This document shows, piece by piece, positions 5,909 through 7,129 of a stretch of DNA of 7,129 nucleotides (positions are counted from its first letter, which is position 1; every line of letters begins with the position of its first letter). The notes under the pieces were generated by a model. That model was not told the DNA's origin and did no database searches. It saw only the letters and a list, made by a program, of their open reading frames with translations. The DNA comes from Gemmatimonadota bacterium (GTDB lineage Bacteria > Latescibacterota > UBA2968 > UBA8231): assembly GCA_026706505.1 (NCBI GenBank), contig JAPOYQ010000751.1, positions 1 to 7,129 on the forward strand, given 5' to 3'. Made by a program: the position numbers and the translations under genes.

Positions 5909-7129
5909 AAACTCTCCTCGATAGTCGCTACAATCTCGTCTGTATTCCCTACGCCAGGATGCTCCACGATCAGCCCTTGTGAGTCCACCAAGTAATACGT
6001 AGGGATGCCCATCACTTGGTAGGTTTTGGCTACTTCCGCACCCCAGCCGTCCGCGCGCACGTGGACACCTTCGACCTCGTGTTTATCAACCGCCTTTCGC
6101 CAATCGTCCTCATCCTCATCTAGCGATATGTTGAGGAAGACGACCGGCCAGTCGACCGTCTTTTCCTTGATTTTGCGGAGCTTGGGCAGATTGTCGATAC
6201 ACGGCACGCACCAACTCGCCCAGAAGTCGAGCAGCACCACCTGCCCCTTGAACTGGCTCAGCGACACGGGCTGACCGTCGAGGTCATCGAGAGTGAAGTC
6301 GGGTGCGGGTTGTCCGGGTTGTAGCTTCAGGGCGGCAGCCAGAGCCACTAGCACGGCCTCATTGTATTCCGGATGCGGGTTGATCTGTTGGAACTCTTCC
6401 CACTTGCGCTGGGCCCACGCAGAGACTTCACTGCTGCCGGGCTTGAACTCTTTGATCAACTCCCCAGCCAAAAACCAGTAGAGTACTCGCCCTTTTAGCT
6501 TTTCTTTGGCCAGATTGTATCTATAACTAGCCCCCTCTCTCCTTTCGGCAGCATAGATCGAGTCGAGTTGCGCTCGGACGGCTTCCGATAGCCCCAAGCC
6601 CGATAGATCAAGCTTCGCCGACAGTCCGAGCGACTGACGATGTTCGTACAGCGAGTCGAGCTGCGCCAGAGCGACTTTCGACAGTCCCAAGCCCGATAGA
6701 TCAAGCTTCGCCGACAGCTTGGGTGGCTCTTTGGCTAGGGAACGCAACCGTACTGAGCGAGGCATATGGAACACCAACTCTCCGCCCGTCGTATCCGCCC
6801 TAGGCTTCTCTTCCTCACTTGGGTAAACGCTGAGAGCCCTATCGGACTTTTCGTACAGAGAGTCGAGTTGCGCTTGGGCACTTTCCGAAAACCCAAACGC
6901 CGACAAATCGTACCGTTCGGATAGCTTGAGCCATCGGCCCTCCTTTTCGTACAGAGAGTCGAGTTGCACTTGGGCGATTTCCGAAACACCAAACGCCGAC
7001 AAATCGACCATTTTCGACAGCACGGGCTGGCGGCCATCCCTTTCGTACAGGGAGTCGAGTTGCGCTTGGGTCTCCTCCGACAACTCCAAACCCGATAGAT
7101 CGTACCGCTTGGATAGCTTGAGGGGACTC
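5905..7129 (-). CDS. TlpA/ResA-like thioredoxin-fold protein with N-terminal tandem repeats, 5' end beyond the window
   Basis: The frame is open to the right edge, giving 407 codons, so the true start is outside; a TTG at 7089 lies inside the first visible repeat and is unlikely to be the start. Numbering from the edge: residues 1-97 hold three repeats of 32-33 residues, 98-135 a non-repeat spacer, and 136-197 two further repeats of about 31. The repeat core is DLS..GLSE...AQLDSLYE. Residues 198-268 are a helical linker (YNLAKEKLKGRVLYWFLAGE). Residues 272-407 are a complete thioredoxin domain of the AhpC-TSA/TlpA type: GQPAPDFTL, the redox motif WCVPC (306-310), and the cis-proline loop GIPTYYLVD (P376). 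Family knowledge: TlpA/ResA proteins reduce disulfides in periplasmic or outer-facing proteins, in cytochrome c maturation or related thiol pathways. Export is inferred, as the N-terminus is not visible. I do not recognise the repeats as a known family. Confidence 0.93.
   Translation of the reverse strand, partial: SPLKLSKRYDLSGLELSEETQAQLDSLYERDGRQPVLSKMVDLSAFGVSEIAQVQLDSLYEKEGRWLKLSERYDLSAFGFSESAQAQLDSLYEKSDRALSVYPSEEEKPRADTTGGELVFHMPRSVRLRSLAKEPPKLSAKLDLSGLGLSKVALAQLDSLYEHRQSLGLSAKLDLSGLGLSEAVRAQLDSIYAAERREGASYRYNLAKEKLKGRVLYWFLAGELIKEFKPGSSEVSAWAQRKWEEFQQINPHPEYNEAVLVALAAALKLQPGQPAPDFTLDDLDGQPVSLSQFKGQVVLLDFWASWCVPCIDNLPKLRKIKEKTVDWPVVFLNISLDEDEDDWRKAVDKHEVEGVHVRADGWGAEVAKTYQVMGIPTYYLVDSQGLIVEHPGVGNTDEIVATIEESL
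5914..5919 (-). promoter_or_regulatory. Shine-Dalgarno GAGGAG for the lipoprotein gene
   Basis: GAGGAG lies five bases upstream of the GTG at 5908 and at the same time encodes the two Glu residues near the C-terminus of the thioredoxin-like protein. Together with the GTGA stop/start overlap it supports the GTG start and coupled translation. Confidence 0.7.
6538..7128 (-). repeat. Tandem array of ~31-residue DLS/QLDSLYE repeats (five copies visible)
   Basis: The copies are at about 7030-7128, 6934-7029, 6838-6933, 6631-6723 and 6538-6630, with a 38-residue spacer at 6724-6837. Each has the form L.LS...DLS..G.SE....QLDS[LI]Y. Copies 1-3 carry charged ends (YERDGR, YEKEGR, YEKSDR); copies 4 and 5 share LSAKLDLSGLGLS and are identical over about 30 bases of DNA, pointing to recent duplication or gene conversion. 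The first copy runs up to the window edge, so more may lie upstream. Confidence 0.9.

Overview
The window carries four genes, all reading leftward on the minus strand. In transcription order from the right edge they are: (1) the 3' part of a TlpA/ResA-like thioredoxin-fold protein with an N-terminal array of roughly 31-residue repeats, whose 5' end lies beyond position 7129; (2) a 642-residue lipoprotein with a duplicated leucine-rich-repeat (LRR) module followed by a TolB-like six-bladed propeller; (3) a roughly 972-residue secreted protein with five LRRs, 13 Asp-box (BNR) repeats and a C-terminal FlgD-Ig / type IX-like sorting domain; (4) the 5' part of a sialidase-superfamily (BNR) protein that runs off the left edge. 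Gene 4 has no stop codon inside the window, so it is easily missed in favour of a meaningless plus-strand ORF lying opposite it.

Genes 1 to 3 look like one operon. Genes 1 and 2 overlap by 4 bases (GTGA), and genes 2 and 3 are separated by about 50 bases or less depending on the start of gene 3. Gene 4 follows after a 145-base gap and may have its own promoter. No RNA gene, mobile element, CRISPR array or convincing terminator was seen.

The organism appears to be an uncultivated Gram-negative bacterium of the FCB-like assemblage (for example Latescibacterota- or Poribacteria-like; this is inference). Supporting signs are a lipobox lipoprotein, a C-terminal domain of the NPFN...VYNVAGQ...WDGRDDGG...SGVYLY type that is common in those lineages, several non-ATG starts (GTG, possibly TTG) and moderately GC-rich sequence. 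No taxonomic marker gene is present.

Functionally, genes 1 to 3 seem to form an envelope or secreted set. Each joins an N-terminal repeat module to a well-known C-terminal fold: thioredoxin, TolB propeller, or Asp-box propeller. Genes 2 and 3 share a homologous LRR domain with the same N-terminal cap (FAD..L..A) and the same C-terminal cap (GNPL...GV.V), so they may bind a common partner or substrate. This joint role is a hypothesis; the sequence shows only architecture and gene order.
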